Shown: positions 18,658 through 29,606, counted from the first letter of the stretch. The stretch is 64,000 bases of DNA from Alteromonas portus (GCF_005117025.1 NZ_SWCO01000011.1:124001-188000), one strand, 5' to 3'. Program-made: numbers and translations. Notes: generated from the letters alone by a model not told the origin.

Positions 18658-20943
18658 TTATGACAAATCTTCTGTTGCTTCATCTTTGCTAGGCAGCACG
18701 ATTTCAACCGTATCAACTCGCTGCAATCCTCGCGGCAATTTATTCCCTCTGCGGCCCCTTTCCCCCTGATAATGGGTCAGGTCTTCCGCAGTGAGCGTCA
18801 TATTGCGCTTGCCCGCTCCAACTTTGATCGCTGCGCCATCAGGCACAACAGCAAGCACCTTCACGAACTCTTCGCGAGACTGTGATTTTGCCGAAGGAAT
18901 ATTGATAAGCTTGTTCCCCTTCCCTTTACCTAAACTTGGTAAATCGCGTAGTGGGAACATGAGCATGCGACCTTCATTGGAAATACTTAGGCACCAATCC
19001 GAGTCTGGATTAGTAACCGGTGTTGGTTTCATCACTTTAGCCGCAGTAGGCAAGGATAAGTAGGCTTTACCGGCTTTGTTTTTACTCACCATATCTTTAA
19101 AGGTGCCCACAAAGCCGTAGCCTGCGTCAGAGCCCACTAAGAACTTACTTTCATCTTGCGCCATAATAACGTGTTGGAATGATTCACCACCCACAATGCT
19201 AAAGCGCCCGGTTAACGGTTCGCCCTGACTTCTAGCTGAAGGCAAGCCGTGCGCATCGCAAGAGAAGGTCCGGCCTGAACTATCCATAAATACCGCAGGC
19301 TGATTACTTTTACCTTCAGCGCTAGATAAATAGGCATCACCGGCTTTATAACTTAAGCCCTCGGCATCAATGTCGTGACCTTTTGCACAGCGCGCCCAAC
19401 CTTTTTCAGAAAGCACGACGGTGACTGATTCAGCAGGCACTAACTCTTTTTCAGACAGTGCTTTGGCTTCGCCTCGCTCAACAATAGGTGAACGTCTGTC
19501 GTCACCGTACTTTTCAGCATCTGCAAGAATTTCTTTTTTAATTAGCGTTTTAAGACGGCGATCTGAGCCTAACAACTGTTGTAGCTTGTCGCGCTCGGCT
19601 GCAAGCTCATCTTGCTCGCCCTTAATTTTCATTTCTTCAAGTTTGGCTAGGTGACGTAGTTTCAGTTCAAGAATAGCTTCAGCTTGCTTATCACTTAGTC
19701 CAAAACGCGCCATTAACTCTGGCTTTGGTTTGTCATACGTACGAATAATTTCGATAACTTCATCAATATTCAAAAACGCAATCAACAAACCTTCTAGAAT
19801 ATGCAAGCGCGCTAGCACTTTGTCTAAGCGGTACTGCAAGCGGCGCGTTACCGTATCTTTGCGGTACTGCAGCCACTCAGTCAAAATAGTACGCAAATCC
19901 TTGACCTGAGGGCGGCCGTCTAGGCCAATCATATTCAGGTTAACCCGGTAGTTTTTCTCAAGGTCGGTGGTTGCGAATAAATGCTGCATTAATTGGGTTA
20001 CATCAATGCGATTTGAGCGAGGTGTAATAACTAAGCGCGTTGGGTTTTCATGGTCCGACTCGTCGCGGAGATCGCTTACCATGGGCAATTTCTTCGCCTG
20101 CATTTGCGCTGCAATTTGCTCTAAAATTTTGGCGCCTGACGCTTGATGAGGCAAAGCAGTGATGACCACGTCGCCATTTTCCTCACCATATACTGCACGC
20201 ATTTTTATTGAGCCACGTCCTGTCTCATAGAGCTTTTGAATATCGGCTTTTGGCGTAATAATTTCTGCTTCGGTGGGATAGTCCGGTCCATTCACGTGCT
20301 CTAATACATCGCGAAGTTCAGCTTTACTGTTGTCTAGCAACATAGCGCAAGCATTGGCCAACTCTCTAACATTATGAGGAGGAATATCGGTCGCCATACC
20401 CACTGCGATGCCCGTCACACCGTTAAGCAAAATGTGAGGTAAGCGTGCCGGTAACACACTAGGCTCTTCTAAGGTACCGTCAAAGTTAGGTACCCAGTCT
20501 ACAGTGCCTTGGCCGAGTTCATTAAGCAGTACTTCTGAAAACCGAGAGAGTTTTGCTTCCGTGTAACGCATGGCTGCAAACGATTTAGGATCATCTGGTG
20601 CACCCCAGTTCCCCTGCCCATCTACCAATGGGTACCGGTAAGAGAAAGGCTGCGCCATAAGCACCATCGCTTCGTAACATGCAGAATCTCCGTGAGGGTG
20701 AAACTTACCTAATACGTCACCAACGGTTCTTGCCGACTTTTTGTACTTTGCGTTCGCGCTTAAGCCCAAATCTGACATAGCATAGATAATGCGTCGCTGT
20801 ACCGGCTTCAAACCATCTGAAATGTGCGGGAGGGCACGGTCCATGATGACGTACATAGAATAGTTAAGATAAGCGTCTTCGGTGAAGCGTCGAAGAGGGA
20901 GTTGCTCTACCCCATCGCGATTAATGATGATCTCGTCACTCAT
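18658..20943 (-). CDS. parC: DNA topoisomerase IV subunit A
   Basis: Cuts and rejoins DNA to decatenate daughter chromosomes, with ParE as partner. The 761-residue length and C-terminal blades fit ParC rather than GyrA, and the GyrA-box is not seen. The catalytic tyrosine is Y127 in AAMRYTE. The quinolone region reads GDSACYE with S87 and E91 in the wild-type state (E. coli S80/E84). parE is not adjacent in the visible sequence; the upstream neighbour is a divergent sensor kinase. Confidence 0.96.
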   Translation of the reverse strand: MSDEIIINRDGVEQLPLRRFTEDAYLNYSMYVIMDRALPHISDGLKPVQRRIIYAMSDLGLSANAKYKKSARTVGDVLGKFHPHGDSACYEAMVLMAQPFSYRYPLVDGQGNWGAPDDPKSFAAMRYTEAKLSRFSEVLLNELGQGTVDWVPNFDGTLEEPSVLPARLPHILLNGVTGIAVGMATDIPPHNVRELANACAMLLDNSKAELRDVLEHVNGPDYPTEAEIITPKADIQKLYETGRGSIKMRAVYGEENGDVVITALPHQASGAKILEQIAAQMQAKKLPMVSDLRDESDHENPTRLVITPRSNRIDVTQLMQHLFATTDLEKNYRVNLNMIGLDGRPQVKDLRTILTEWLQYRKDTVTRRLQYRLDKVLARLHILEGLLIAFLNIDEVIEIIRTYDKPKPELMARFGLSDKQAEAILELKLRHLAKLEEMKIKGEQDELAAERDKLQQLLGSDRRLKTLIKKEILADAEKYGDDRRSPIVERGEAKALSEKELVPAESVTVVLSEKGWARCAKGHDIDAEGLSYKAGDAYLSSAEGKSNQPAVFMDSSGRTFSCDAHGLPSARSQGEPLTGRFSIVGGESFQHVIMAQDESKFLVGSDAGYGFVGTFKDMVSKNKAGKAYLSLPTAAKVMKPTPVTNPDSDWCLSISNEGRMLMFPLRDLPSLGKGKGNKLINIPSAKSQSREEFVKVLAVVPDGAAIKVGAGKRNMTLTAEDLTHYQGERGRRGNKLPRGLQRVDTVEIVLPSKDEATEDLS

Positions 20944-21303
20944 GATAGTTTTTTTCGTTTTGTTATTAATACCAATACGCTCGTACTAGTGAGGCCGTCG
21001 TTTGTGGGTAATTTAGCGCACCACATAATGAATTCACGCGAGCAATAAAGCTATTGTGGGGTAAACCGCAATCGTGTGCAATCCTTGAAAACATTTGTCA
21101 TCACATTTGAGGGTTTTAAGCGCCTGTTAATATTTGTTACACGGCACAGATAAATTACATCTAGCGGTAAACGGCTGTGATGTGTTTGTTTTGTCATTCT
21201 ACAAATAGAGTGTTTAAATAGAATGGGATGAATTCTGCTGTCCAATATTCGTCCTAAAAATAATAAAACCCTTATTCAGACGGTAAATAAAGTACAGATT
21301 AAT
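20944..21303. other. Divergent intergenic region parC / hybrid kinase
   Basis: Some 360 bases carrying promoters for both genes. A 64-codon frame on the minus strand (21051-21245) has no ribosome-binding site or recognisable product and is probably chance. No operator or terminator could be assigned with confidence. Confidence 0.4.
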
Positions 21304-24300
21304 ATGGCAATGTTTCGCGTATTCTTTTTCCTGCTTGTGTTGCTAGGTAGCTTCTTGCCTTCCCACTCATCTGCACAGCATATCGAACAGCTGTTTGACG
21401 AACAAAGTACGCTTGATTTATCAGATTCACTGTATTTTTTATTCGAAACCGACTACCAGCTTACCATTGGTGATGTATCAAGAAGGCGAAGTGACTTTCT
21501 TATGCATCCTCACGACAACCCTAACTTTGGATTCCGCAATAACGGGATGTGGCTACTGACGTCAGTTACCAATGTCTCAAACGATAAACACTGGGTCTTT
21601 TCAATCAACTTTAGTCAGTTGGATAGCGTTGATTTTTACTTGGTACAAGATGGCAAGGTCATTAGTCAAAGTCATCAGGGAAAAGCACAGAAGGAGCAAC
21701 GTTTTCGCGTACCTACCTTTCGTGTTGAACTTCCCAACAGCGATCCCGTCGACCTTTACATTCGCATTGAAAGTCATTCATCTAGCCTGATTGCTCCACT
21801 TCGCATACAGGCTGAACCTCTGCATAGCAGTTACTTTCAGATGGATAGTTTGCTGTGGGGCTTTTTCTACGGTGGCCTACTCATACTTGCGATTTATAAT
21901 TTAGCGTTGTTTTTCGGCGTTAGAGAAAAGAGCCTGCTTGCGTATGTTGGCTACATACTGGCGGTAATTTTGTGGCAGTTTGTGTGGGGTGGTCATACGC
22001 ACCTGTTGTTCACTGAAGGCATCCCATCGTGGCTTGTTGGTCATTCAGAACTAATATTTGTCATCATTGGTATAAGCTCAGGCTTATTTACCATGACGTT
22101 TTTAGAAACCGAGAAACATTCACCCACTGCCCATCCTATTATCAATCTACTTTTAATATGCCAGGTAGTAACAGGGTTAGTGTGTTTTATCGATCTCTTG
22201 CCGTCTATATGGAAAAACAACCTTGTATATGGCGTGGGACTCATTGCCATTTTAAGTTATATCTATGCGGGATTTGAGGCCTTCTTCAATAGATTTAAAC
22301 CTGCCCGCTACTTCATTTTTGCGTGGAGTATGCTTGCCACTGGCGCTGTTGTTGGCATGTTAAGCCTAATCGGTGTGCTGCCCTCAAACGATTTTACGAC
22401 CTATTGTTTTCAAGTTGGCGTTTTCCTTGAGGCTGGACTCTTTTCGTTCGCACTTATGGAAAAAAGCAGAAGCCAGCTTGAAAGTGAAGTAGAGCAGGCT
22501 ACAAATGATTTGCGCAACAATGTTGAGCTTATCGAAGAGCAGAATGCGCGCTTAGATATTGCGAGAAAGGATGCAATCAAAGCCAGTAACGTGAAGTCTC
22601 AGTTCCTTGCAAACATGAGCCACGAGATTCGAACGCCACTCAATGCAATATTGGGTTTTAGTAAAGAACTTAATAACGCCCCGCTGCCAACGGATCAACA
22701 AGAGCAAGTGCGCATCGTCAATACTGCCGCTGAAAACCTGCTCACTATCGTTAACGACGTTCTCGACTTCTCAAAAATTGAAGCGGGTAAACTTCAAATA
22801 AACAACCAACCGTTTTCACCGAATAAGCTGCTTGAGGAGATGGTCACTATCATGGCTAAATCTTCTCACAGTAAGCGTATAGAGTTCGTTTTTAATTTAA
22901 ATCCGCTGCCTGAAAAGCTCATCGGCGATGTGTTTCGCATTAAACAGGTGCTTAATAACCTACTCAGTAACGCACTAAAATTCACGTCTAGTGGAACCAT
23001 CACGTTCTCAGCAAGTGGGCGCTCGCTTCCACATGGTATTCACGAATTGAATATTACCGTTGAAGACACAGGTATTGGCATTAGCCGACAGGACCGGAAA
23101 AAGCTTTTTAACGCATTTTCACAAGTAGACGATGCGCTAAATCGCAACTATCAAGGCACTGGCCTGGGCCTTGTTATTAGCAGAGAATTAGTTCGTCTAA
23201 TGAATGGCGATCTTACTTTGAAAAGTGTGCTTGGCCAGGGATCTACATTTAGCGTATCTCTGCGTATGAATCAGTTAAGTCAAAAATACTCGCTGACAAG
23301 CAGCAATGATTGGAAAGGGAAAAACGTTGTAATATTCGACCCTATTCCAGCAACCCGTCGTTCAAGCGCTAGTATGCTATCTATTTTAGGCGCGAACATC
23401 ATTTCAGTGGAGTCTTTAGATTATTTAGCCACACTACGTGGTCAGTATGACTTTTTCATGGCAACGGTACCGGTTAGTAAAATGGGATTGCGGGACACCT
23501 ACCTAAGCCGGTTTGTACAATTCCCTGCTCAAAAGCGAATTCTCTGGTACTCGGGCCCAGAACCGTTTGCTCAATATCCTAGCCTTTCGCAACATTTTCA
23601 TTCACAGGTTCGCATGCCCATTACGTTGACCAAATTAGATAGTTTGGTGAACCAGCACACCACGCCGGCAAAAAACGCGATGCAGGAAAAGATTGGCAGC
23701 TTGCCTAACGTAAAAGTACTGGCGGTTGATGACATGGAAATGAACTTGAAGCTGCTGCATACGTGGCTTGATCACTCACCTGTAGATCTCATCACGACTA
23801 TTAGCGGACAAGATGCTGTAAACCAGTGTCAAACACAAGAATTCGACTTGATCTTGATGGACGTTCAGATGCCCGGGATGGACGGTATTCAAGCGACCAG
23901 AGAGATTCGTAAGTCCCCATTGAATATGGGTACACCTATCATTGCCGTTACCGCCCATGCATTCAAAGAAGAACAGGAGCGATTACTCTCTTCAGGAATG
24001 GACGACTATCTCCCTAAACCTATTGAAATAGAGCTATTGATAAACCTTATTAAGTCGTGGTGCCTTAGCATTGAGCCAGGAGAAATTGAACTCCCCTCTG
24101 TGGACTGGCAGCTTGCACTAAAGCGCGCCAACCAAAATCAGGCCACTGCCACGGAAATGTTAGACGGCTTCATCGCTTTACTACCAGAAACTATTGCTAC
24201 CCTTTCCGCACTTTGGCAAAAACAGGATTACAACGAACTTAAAAGCGAAGTGCATAAGCTACACGGTGCCTGTTGTTATACTGGTCTTCCGCGCATGCAG

Positions 24301-24423
24301 CACATCGCCCACGAAACCGAAAGTGCGCTTAAACTAGGTCAACATAAACTAGTAGACGAGCATTTACCTGCACTTATTGCGGAAGCCGAAAAGGTATTAC
24401 GAGAGGGTAAATCTAGCGTTTAA
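21304..24423 (+). CDS. BarA-like tripartite hybrid sensor histidine kinase with 7TMR-DISM input
   Basis: A 1039-residue membrane phosphorelay kinase. Signal peptide (1-24), extracellular DISMED2-type sandwich (about 35-170), seven membrane segments (about 183-385), coiled coil (390-428), HisKA with H440 in SHEIRTP, HATPase with N-box NNLLSNALKF and G-boxes DTGIG/GTGLGL, a degenerate receiver-like region (about 672-785), a true receiver with D853 in LMDVQMPGMDG and K905, and an Hpt with H987 in KLHGACCYTG. The H-D-H order and the pseudo-receiver resemble BarA, but the input module differs, so the partner (UvrY-like or other) is unknown. Not followed by a regulator gene. Confidence 0.88.
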   Translation: MAMFRVFFFLLVLLGSFLPSHSSAQHIEQLFDEQSTLDLSDSLYFLFETDYQLTIGDVSRRRSDFLMHPHDNPNFGFRNNGMWLLTSVTNVSNDKHWVFSINFSQLDSVDFYLVQDGKVISQSHQGKAQKEQRFRVPTFRVELPNSDPVDLYIRIESHSSSLIAPLRIQAEPLHSSYFQMDSLLWGFFYGGLLILAIYNLALFFGVREKSLLAYVGYILAVILWQFVWGGHTHLLFTEGIPSWLVGHSELIFVIIGISSGLFTMTFLETEKHSPTAHPIINLLLICQVVTGLVCFIDLLPSIWKNNLVYGVGLIAILSYIYAGFEAFFNRFKPARYFIFAWSMLATGAVVGMLSLIGVLPSNDFTTYCFQVGVFLEAGLFSFALMEKSRSQLESEVEQATNDLRNNVELIEEQNARLDIARKDAIKASNVKSQFLANMSHEIRTPLNAILGFSKELNNAPLPTDQQEQVRIVNTAAENLLTIVNDVLDFSKIEAGKLQINNQPFSPNKLLEEMVTIMAKSSHSKRIEFVFNLNPLPEKLIGDVFRIKQVLNNLLSNALKFTSSGTITFSASGRSLPHGIHELNITVEDTGIGISRQDRKKLFNAFSQVDDALNRNYQGTGLGLVISRELVRLMNGDLTLKSVLGQGSTFSVSLRMNQLSQKYSLTSSNDWKGKNVVIFDPIPATRRSSASMLSILGANIISVESLDYLATLRGQYDFFMATVPVSKMGLRDTYLSRFVQFPAQKRILWYSGPEPFAQYPSLSQHFHSQVRMPITLTKLDSLVNQHTTPAKNAMQEKIGSLPNVKVLAVDDMEMNLKLLHTWLDHSPVDLITTISGQDAVNQCQTQEFDLILMDVQMPGMDGIQATREIRKSPLNMGTPIIAVTAHAFKEEQERLLSSGMDDYLPKPIEIELLINLIKSWCLSIEPGEIELPSVDWQLALKRANQNQATATEMLDGFIALLPETIATLSALWQKQDYNELKSEVHKLHGACCYTGLPRMQHIAHETESALKLGQHKLVDEHLPALIAEAEKVLREGKSSV

Positions 24424-24462
24424 AACGCCTTATAACCTATTGAGTTAAAAGCGTGCCTTTAA

Positions 24463-25158
24463 TTAATTGCCTTGAGAAGCCTGGCGTGTTTGCTGACATT
24501 GGGCAATTAACCTAGCAAATTCACTGGCGTCTCTGTCTAACTCTGAGCTGGCAATAAAGATGTCAAAGCCGAGCCTTTTTCTTAGCTCTACCATGCGATG
24601 TGCTAGCATGGCTTTTATCCCTTTGATCACGGTGCCGTCTTCCATTACGTATTGCTTATCGTCGAACATTGATTGTTCATAGCAGCTCCCCGAAGCACAG
24701 CCTTCATCGGTATTTTGCATCAGCAAAGGTCGTTGCTCCATTAGCAAATGCGTAGCAAGCCTTGGTGAAATAGTGTTTAAAAAATCCGTATAGCTTTTAA
24801 GTTTAAAGCCGATTGTTTCTAAAGGAACATGGTCTAACCCGTGCCGCACACGTGGGCAGTCTGCACGCTGCAAGTTATCCCAATGAATTCGCCAACTGCC
24901 GAGGCGATGGCGATAAGTAATATAGTCTTTCGCGATTTCCAAGCTGTAGTCTGGCTCGCGTATTTTGAAGTACCCCACCAGCAAACACACCAGTGCTGCG
25001 CTTGTCAAAAAGATACCCGCTAAAAACAACCAGTCTGGTAGAAAGGCCAGCCATAGCGCTGCAATACACAGACCTATACAGCCCAGCACAATGCTAGTAA
25101 TGCCGTTACTTTTCGATGAAGCTCGAATATAGATAGGTTCAACATTAGTGCCAGACAT
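24463..25158 (-). CDS. DUF2982-type membrane protein
   Basis: A 231-residue protein with two membrane helices (about 20-40 and 43-62) and a cytoplasmic PH-like region (YSLEIAKDYITYRHRLGSWRIHWDNLQ), which resembles the DUF2982 family of Alteromonadales. A CASGSC motif lies near 153-158. Function unknown. Its start codon lies inside the end of a 40-codon upstream ORF, suggesting translational coupling. The family name is from memory of its typical sequence and is moderately certain. Confidence 0.65.
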   Translation of the reverse strand: MSGTNVEPIYIRASSKSNGITSIVLGCIGLCIAALWLAFLPDWLFLAGIFLTSAALVCLLVGYFKIREPDYSLEIAKDYITYRHRLGSWRIHWDNLQRADCPRVRHGLDHVPLETIGFKLKSYTDFLNTISPRLATHLLMEQRPLLMQNTDEGCASGSCYEQSMFDDKQYVMEDGTVIKGIKAMLAHRMVELRKRLGFDIFIASSELDRDASEFARLIAQCQQTRQASQGN

Positions 25159-25267
25159 ACAAATACACCACCAACATAATTACAGCCCAAACAATATAGA
25201 GTCTAATGCGTTTGCATTTTACGCAGTCAGTATGCCACCAGCGCAGGATTGGGTTAGATTTTCGCAT
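25145..25267 (-). CDS. Putative 40-residue membrane protein with N-terminal CxxC
   Basis: An ORF from ATG 25267 to TAA 25145-25147 that overlaps the DUF2982 start by 14 bases. The peptide begins MRKSNPILRWWHTDCVKCKR and continues into one membrane segment (about 22-39, LYIVWAVIMLVVYLYVW). Basic N-terminus, a DCVKC pair and a single helix look like a real small inner-membrane protein, and AGAGTGG lies just upstream. Overlap with the next gene suggests an operon. Chance is possible at this length; conservation in related genomes would settle it. Confidence 0.5.
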   Translation of the reverse strand: MRKSNPILRWWHTDCVKCKRIRLYIVWAVIMLVVYLYVWH

Positions 25268-25320
25268 ACACTTACCACTCTTCTATACGCCTGTTAAAGA
25301 GGGATAGTTTAACCGTAAAA

Positions 25321-28300
25321 TTAAGCTAATGTGTGATTTCTATAACGATATCGTTGAAATGCTGCCACTATTGTCGGGGTAAACACTAACGATAAAATAA
25401 CAGAAAAGCCTACGCCACCAGCAAGCACAACAGCCAACGGCGGCCAAAAGCTCCCTTCACTGAACAACAACAGCGGTATTAAGCCACCCACCGTAGTAAA
25501 AGTAGTGGATAAGATATGTCGGCTACAGCTCATGGTTTCTTCAACGATGGCTTTGGTATCGCCTTGCTTGGCTTTGGGGTTAGCGTTAATCGCGGCGATA
25601 ACGACTATCGAGCCATTTATTGCAACGCCGATAAGCCCTGCACAACCAAGTAAAGGGTTAAACCCAACTGGCAAACCAGAAATCCACAAGCTAAACATTC
25701 CTAGCCCTACAGAGAGAATAGCAACTAGCGCGATTACGCCAGCCATGCGTAGGCTAGTAAAGGTTAAAATGAGCGTGGTCACCATTAGCACTAATAAGAC
25801 TGGCGCATACGTCGCAAGTTTTCCTAACGCCTGCTGCTGTTCATCTGCATCTCCGGCCAAGTGGATCCTATAGCCCTCTGGCAACACCAGGCTACTCTCA
25901 AGCAAATCTCTTAGCTGATTACTCGCGTCAATTGCCGGTACACCGGGAAGCAAAAAGGCTTGAATGCGATTAAGTCGTTCTCCGTCTACACGGGTAATGC
26001 TGCTGGTTGCAGGCTGTAGTGTTAAATTACTCACTGCGGCCAGAGGAGACCAAGAAATAGCATTATCACCGGCTACAGGTATAGGCATAGCATCCACACC
26101 CGTTACATTTTGCCTATATGCCTCATCAAGACGCACTCTAACGGGAATTTCCTCTGTACTTTCAAGCACTGAACCGCCAGTAATACCCGAGAAGTTAACT
26201 TGCATCTGATTGGCAAGCTCAGAAAGGGTTAAGCCGAGGTGAGACAAGTTATCGCTGTCTGCATTTATTTTAAGCTCGGGTTCGCCCATGGAGATACTGG
26301 TAATAGACTGAGATATTCCATCTACCTGCGACATCAACATGCGTACTTTGTCGCCTAAGTCGTTTAATATATTAAGATCGGGCCCGAAGATTTCTACTTC
26401 AACCGGCGCGGCAATGGGGGGCCCCTGTCCAAAGGCTCGTACTACAATTTGTACTTCAGGGTACTCACTATCAAGGGAATGCTGAAGATTACCTACTAGC
26501 GCTACGGCGTCTTCTACCGTGTGTGTCGATACAACAGCATTTGCAAAGTAAGGCATGTTGTCACGAGTCATCATTTGATTGTAATACACCGACGGTGCTG
26601 ATCCGCCCACCAACCAACTGACTTGCTTCACCCCTTGTTCGCCACGAATAGCGGTATCAATCTTTTTAACGTATTGGGTAGTGTTATCAATACTGCTTCC
26701 CTCTTTCGTCCACAGGTAAACTTCAAACTGATCCCTATCTGCGCTTGGGAAAAACACGTTAGCGAGTGTTGAAGACAGCACAAAACCGGACAAGCAAAGT
26801 AGGGCTATAACCGGCAGCACTAAAACAGGCTGTTTTATCCAGCGACCTAATTGCTTTTTGAATGCAAGGCTTAGCTGGGGAGCTTGTAATCCAACCTTCC
26901 ACCAAGACTTTGATACGGTTTCGAAGGGCGAGCCATTGTGGTGCTTTGGTAAAAATCGAGCGGCTAACGCAGCAATTATCGTCAGTGAAATAAACAGCGA
27001 ACCAATAAGCGCCATAACCACACTAATCGCAATGGGCCCTACGAAATCCCCTATATTCCCATCAAGCAGAAAAATAGGCATAAAGCCAAGAATGGTAGTG
27101 AGTGTTGACGCCAATAACGGCGCAAATAGGTGAGATACACTTTTAGCCATTGCTCCCACCCGTGTCAGGTTCGGGTCTTGCAAATTAATGCGTATTTCAT
27201 CGGTGATCACTATGGCGTTGTCAATAAGTAAGCCGATAGCGATAATCATCCCAAAAATTGACATCTGATGTATCTGCTCGTTGTAAAAACTCAACGAAAA
27301 CAGGGCAAATGCCGCACATAAAGGCAGTGCTAAACCCACAATCCATGCGGCACGAAATCCCATGAACAGTAGAATGACCAGCATTACAACGGCACACCCC
27401 ATGAGCAGATTCATCGACAAATCTGCGAGACGGTTGGCCGTATATTCGTTTTGTTCAAATGCCACAGTGGCGGTTAAGGTCCCGCTGAAATCTTTATTAA
27501 ATTGCTCTACCACTTTCAACGCATTTTCTGTCCACACATCAGAACGTAGCGAAGGCTGCATACGGGCTGCCACGAAAATTGACTCTTCACCGTTTAAAAA
27601 AGCCACCTCACCTCTAGGCGTGGTATAACTGCGTTCTACCGACGCCACATCTTCTACTCGCAAATAGCGGCCTTGTACGTTTACAAGTGGAATTGACGCT
27701 ATCATGTTTACGCCATTTAAGCCTTCACCTACGGTGAAGCGCACGTTGCTTTGCTCGGTGTTTAACATGCCGGCTGGCAATTTTGGGTCGGCTCGGCTAA
27801 TTATGCTACTCACCTGCTGCAATGTAAGACCTGTGGCGGCAAGCTTAATGGGGTCAATATTGACACTAATCTCCTCTTGCGGTGCACCGTATACACGCAC
27901 GAGTTCAGTTCCATTAACGTTGCGAAGCCGGTCAGTCAGTTCTTGAGCCAATCGGGCAGTTAGCGTAATAGGGGTATTTTCAAAATGGTCGGCACGTACA
28001 GAAAGCAACAAGGTGAAGGCGGTGGCACCACGCTTCTCGTCAAATATTGGTGCCATAGCACCTTCTGGAAAAGACTCAGCGGCTGCACCTATTGCATCGC
28101 GGATCTCACTGAATAGCTGCTCGTTGCTGGTGTTATTAATCCAGTCCTGAGTCTCAATTAAGATAATAGAAATACCCGCTCGAGACGTGGATTTTACTTC
28201 CTTGATCTCAAATATTTCTCTTAACCTGTCTTCCAATACATCGCTGACTAAGGCTTCTACTCGCTCGGCTGATGCACCTGGGTACTGAGTAATGATCAAC

Positions 28301-28467
28301 GCATTTCTTGTATCTATTCGAGGGTCTTCAATACGCGGCAAAGAGCCCAATGCTGACAAACCTGCGGTGATCAATATCAACAAGCTTAAAATCAGCAAAT
28401 GGCCACGTCGATAAAACAGCGTGTACCAAGGATAGGATTTATCGGTGTCGAAATTGAATGACTTCAT
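25321..28467 (-). CDS. RND efflux transporter permease
   Basis: A 1048-residue inner-membrane pump of the AcrB/HAE1 superfamily. The two-fold pattern is clear: N-terminal helix (about 25-45), large periplasmic loop, helices from about 335, second loop from about 560, and helices from about 870 to the end. The proton-relay helix reads GLLIDNAIVITDE, with one Asp where AcrB has two. Its ATG shares one base with the stop of the adaptor gene (TAATG), so the two are coupled. No outer-membrane factor is encoded; a shared TolC is likely. Substrate unknown. Confidence 0.92.
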   Translation of the reverse strand: MKSFNFDTDKSYPWYTLFYRRGHLLILSLLILITAGLSALGSLPRIEDPRIDTRNALIITQYPGASAERVEALVSDVLEDRLREIFEIKEVKSTSRAGISIILIETQDWINNTSNEQLFSEIRDAIGAAAESFPEGAMAPIFDEKRGATAFTLLLSVRADHFENTPITLTARLAQELTDRLRNVNGTELVRVYGAPQEEISVNIDPIKLAATGLTLQQVSSIISRADPKLPAGMLNTEQSNVRFTVGEGLNGVNMIASIPLVNVQGRYLRVEDVASVERSYTTPRGEVAFLNGEESIFVAARMQPSLRSDVWTENALKVVEQFNKDFSGTLTATVAFEQNEYTANRLADLSMNLLMGCAVVMLVILLFMGFRAAWIVGLALPLCAAFALFSLSFYNEQIHQMSIFGMIIAIGLLIDNAIVITDEIRINLQDPNLTRVGAMAKSVSHLFAPLLASTLTTILGFMPIFLLDGNIGDFVGPIAISVVMALIGSLFISLTIIAALAARFLPKHHNGSPFETVSKSWWKVGLQAPQLSLAFKKQLGRWIKQPVLVLPVIALLCLSGFVLSSTLANVFFPSADRDQFEVYLWTKEGSSIDNTTQYVKKIDTAIRGEQGVKQVSWLVGGSAPSVYYNQMMTRDNMPYFANAVVSTHTVEDAVALVGNLQHSLDSEYPEVQIVVRAFGQGPPIAAPVEVEIFGPDLNILNDLGDKVRMLMSQVDGISQSITSISMGEPELKINADSDNLSHLGLTLSELANQMQVNFSGITGGSVLESTEEIPVRVRLDEAYRQNVTGVDAMPIPVAGDNAISWSPLAAVSNLTLQPATSSITRVDGERLNRIQAFLLPGVPAIDASNQLRDLLESSLVLPEGYRIHLAGDADEQQQALGKLATYAPVLLVLMVTTLILTFTSLRMAGVIALVAILSVGLGMFSLWISGLPVGFNPLLGCAGLIGVAINGSIVVIAAINANPKAKQGDTKAIVEETMSCSRHILSTTFTTVGGLIPLLLFSEGSFWPPLAVVLAGGVGFSVILSLVFTPTIVAAFQRYRYRNHTLA

Positions 28468-29606
28468 TAACGCGCCCCAGCTTGCTGTTGTCCGGGAATG
28501 GCTACCATCTGCCCTGGTGCTAATTTATGTGTTCCTTCATCAACATATATATCACCGTCTTCTAGTGCCCCGCGGACAAACGCTTTGTTACCATCTGTGT
28601 ATACCACTTCTACCACACGTGCTTGCAAGGTGGCGTTTCCTTCTTTTGGTAACACAAAGACACGCCATAGACCTCTAAGCCCATTACTCAATGCATTAAC
28701 TGGGAGCCATGCGCCAGTTTCAGAGTGAGAGCGAAACGCTGACAATATGGCCATATCACCAGGGCGCACCCGTTCATTGCTATTTAGCGTAACTAAGATA
28801 TCTACCGTACGAGTTTGCACGTTGCGCGTAGGGAGGCGCTGGGATACCGTGCCTGCAACATCCATATCTCCAACGCGTACAAGCACAGGTTCATTTACAT
28901 CAAACTGATCTACAACATCTGCGGGCACCGCAAAGCGCGCTTGATAGTTTTCAATACTTGTAATGCCAAATACCGGAGTACCTGCACTCACCACACTACC
29001 TTCGTCGAAAAACCGGCGATTGACGACACCATCAAACGGTGAAAAAAGCGTGGTTTTCTCTATTTCTACATTAAGAGATTCGAGGGCTGCCTGCATTTCA
29101 CTTACTTGGGCCTTAGCCACATTTAAACTCGCTTTTGCTTCGTCTAAACGTTGTGCAGACTCTAGCTTTTTTTCTACCAGTGATGTAGTTCTATCACTGT
29201 TTACTTTAGCAAGAGCAAGGTCTGCATTCGCGCGCTCAATGGCCGCTTGTAGCTCACCTTTCCTGGCATTAAGGCGCGCAATATCTTGTTGCGCAAGCAT
29301 ATCGCCTTTCTTTACTACATCGCCTTCTTCTACGAGCATGCGGTTAACTTGACCTGCGACGTCAAAAGACAAAGACGTTGCCTTAGGTGATTCAACTAAG
29401 CCAAACACATTGATAGGTGTTTCAAAGCCCGACTGAATTTTTACCTGGCCAGTGGAAACTGCCACGGGCAACCTTGCCTCTGGCGCTTGCGTTGCATTGC
29501 CAAGACCTGCCGTCATTAAAAGTATCACTAATGCTGCAATAAAAGCGGCAATCGAAATTATTAACGTGAATTTACCACTTTTAGTTGGCGTATTTGCAGC
29601 AGTCAT
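28467..29606 (-). CDS. RND efflux periplasmic adaptor (membrane fusion protein)
   Basis: HlyD/AcrA-type adaptor that links the permease to an outer-membrane channel. ATG 29606 after AAAGGAAC is preferred, giving 379 residues; a TTG six codons upstream is less likely. One N-terminal membrane anchor (about 13-33), a lipoyl-like half (VEEGDVVKKGDMLAQQD), a coiled-coil hairpin (about 110-180, KVNSDRTTSLVEKKLESAQ), the second lipoyl half (LFSPFDGVVNRRFFDEGSVV) and a beta barrel follow. First gene of the efflux operon, divergent from a TetR gene. Confidence 0.9.
   Translation of the reverse strand: MTAANTPTKSGKFTLIISIAAFIAALVILLMTAGLGNATQAPEARLPVAVSTGQVKIQSGFETPINVFGLVESPKATSLSFDVAGQVNRMLVEEGDVVKKGDMLAQQDIARLNARKGELQAAIERANADLALAKVNSDRTTSLVEKKLESAQRLDEAKASLNVAKAQVSEMQAALESLNVEIEKTTLFSPFDGVVNRRFFDEGSVVSAGTPVFGITSIENYQARFAVPADVVDQFDVNEPVLVRVGDMDVAGTVSQRLPTRNVQTRTVDILVTLNSNERVRPGDMAILSAFRSHSETGAWLPVNALSNGLRGLWRVFVLPKEGNATLQARVVEVVYTDGNKAFVRGALEDGDIYVDEGTHKLAPGQMVAIPGQQQAGAR

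Noticed and set aside
21051..21245. 64-codon minus-strand frame in the parC/kinase gap
   Set aside because: No ribosome-binding site, no hydrophobic or domain pattern, and it overlaps the expected promoter region.
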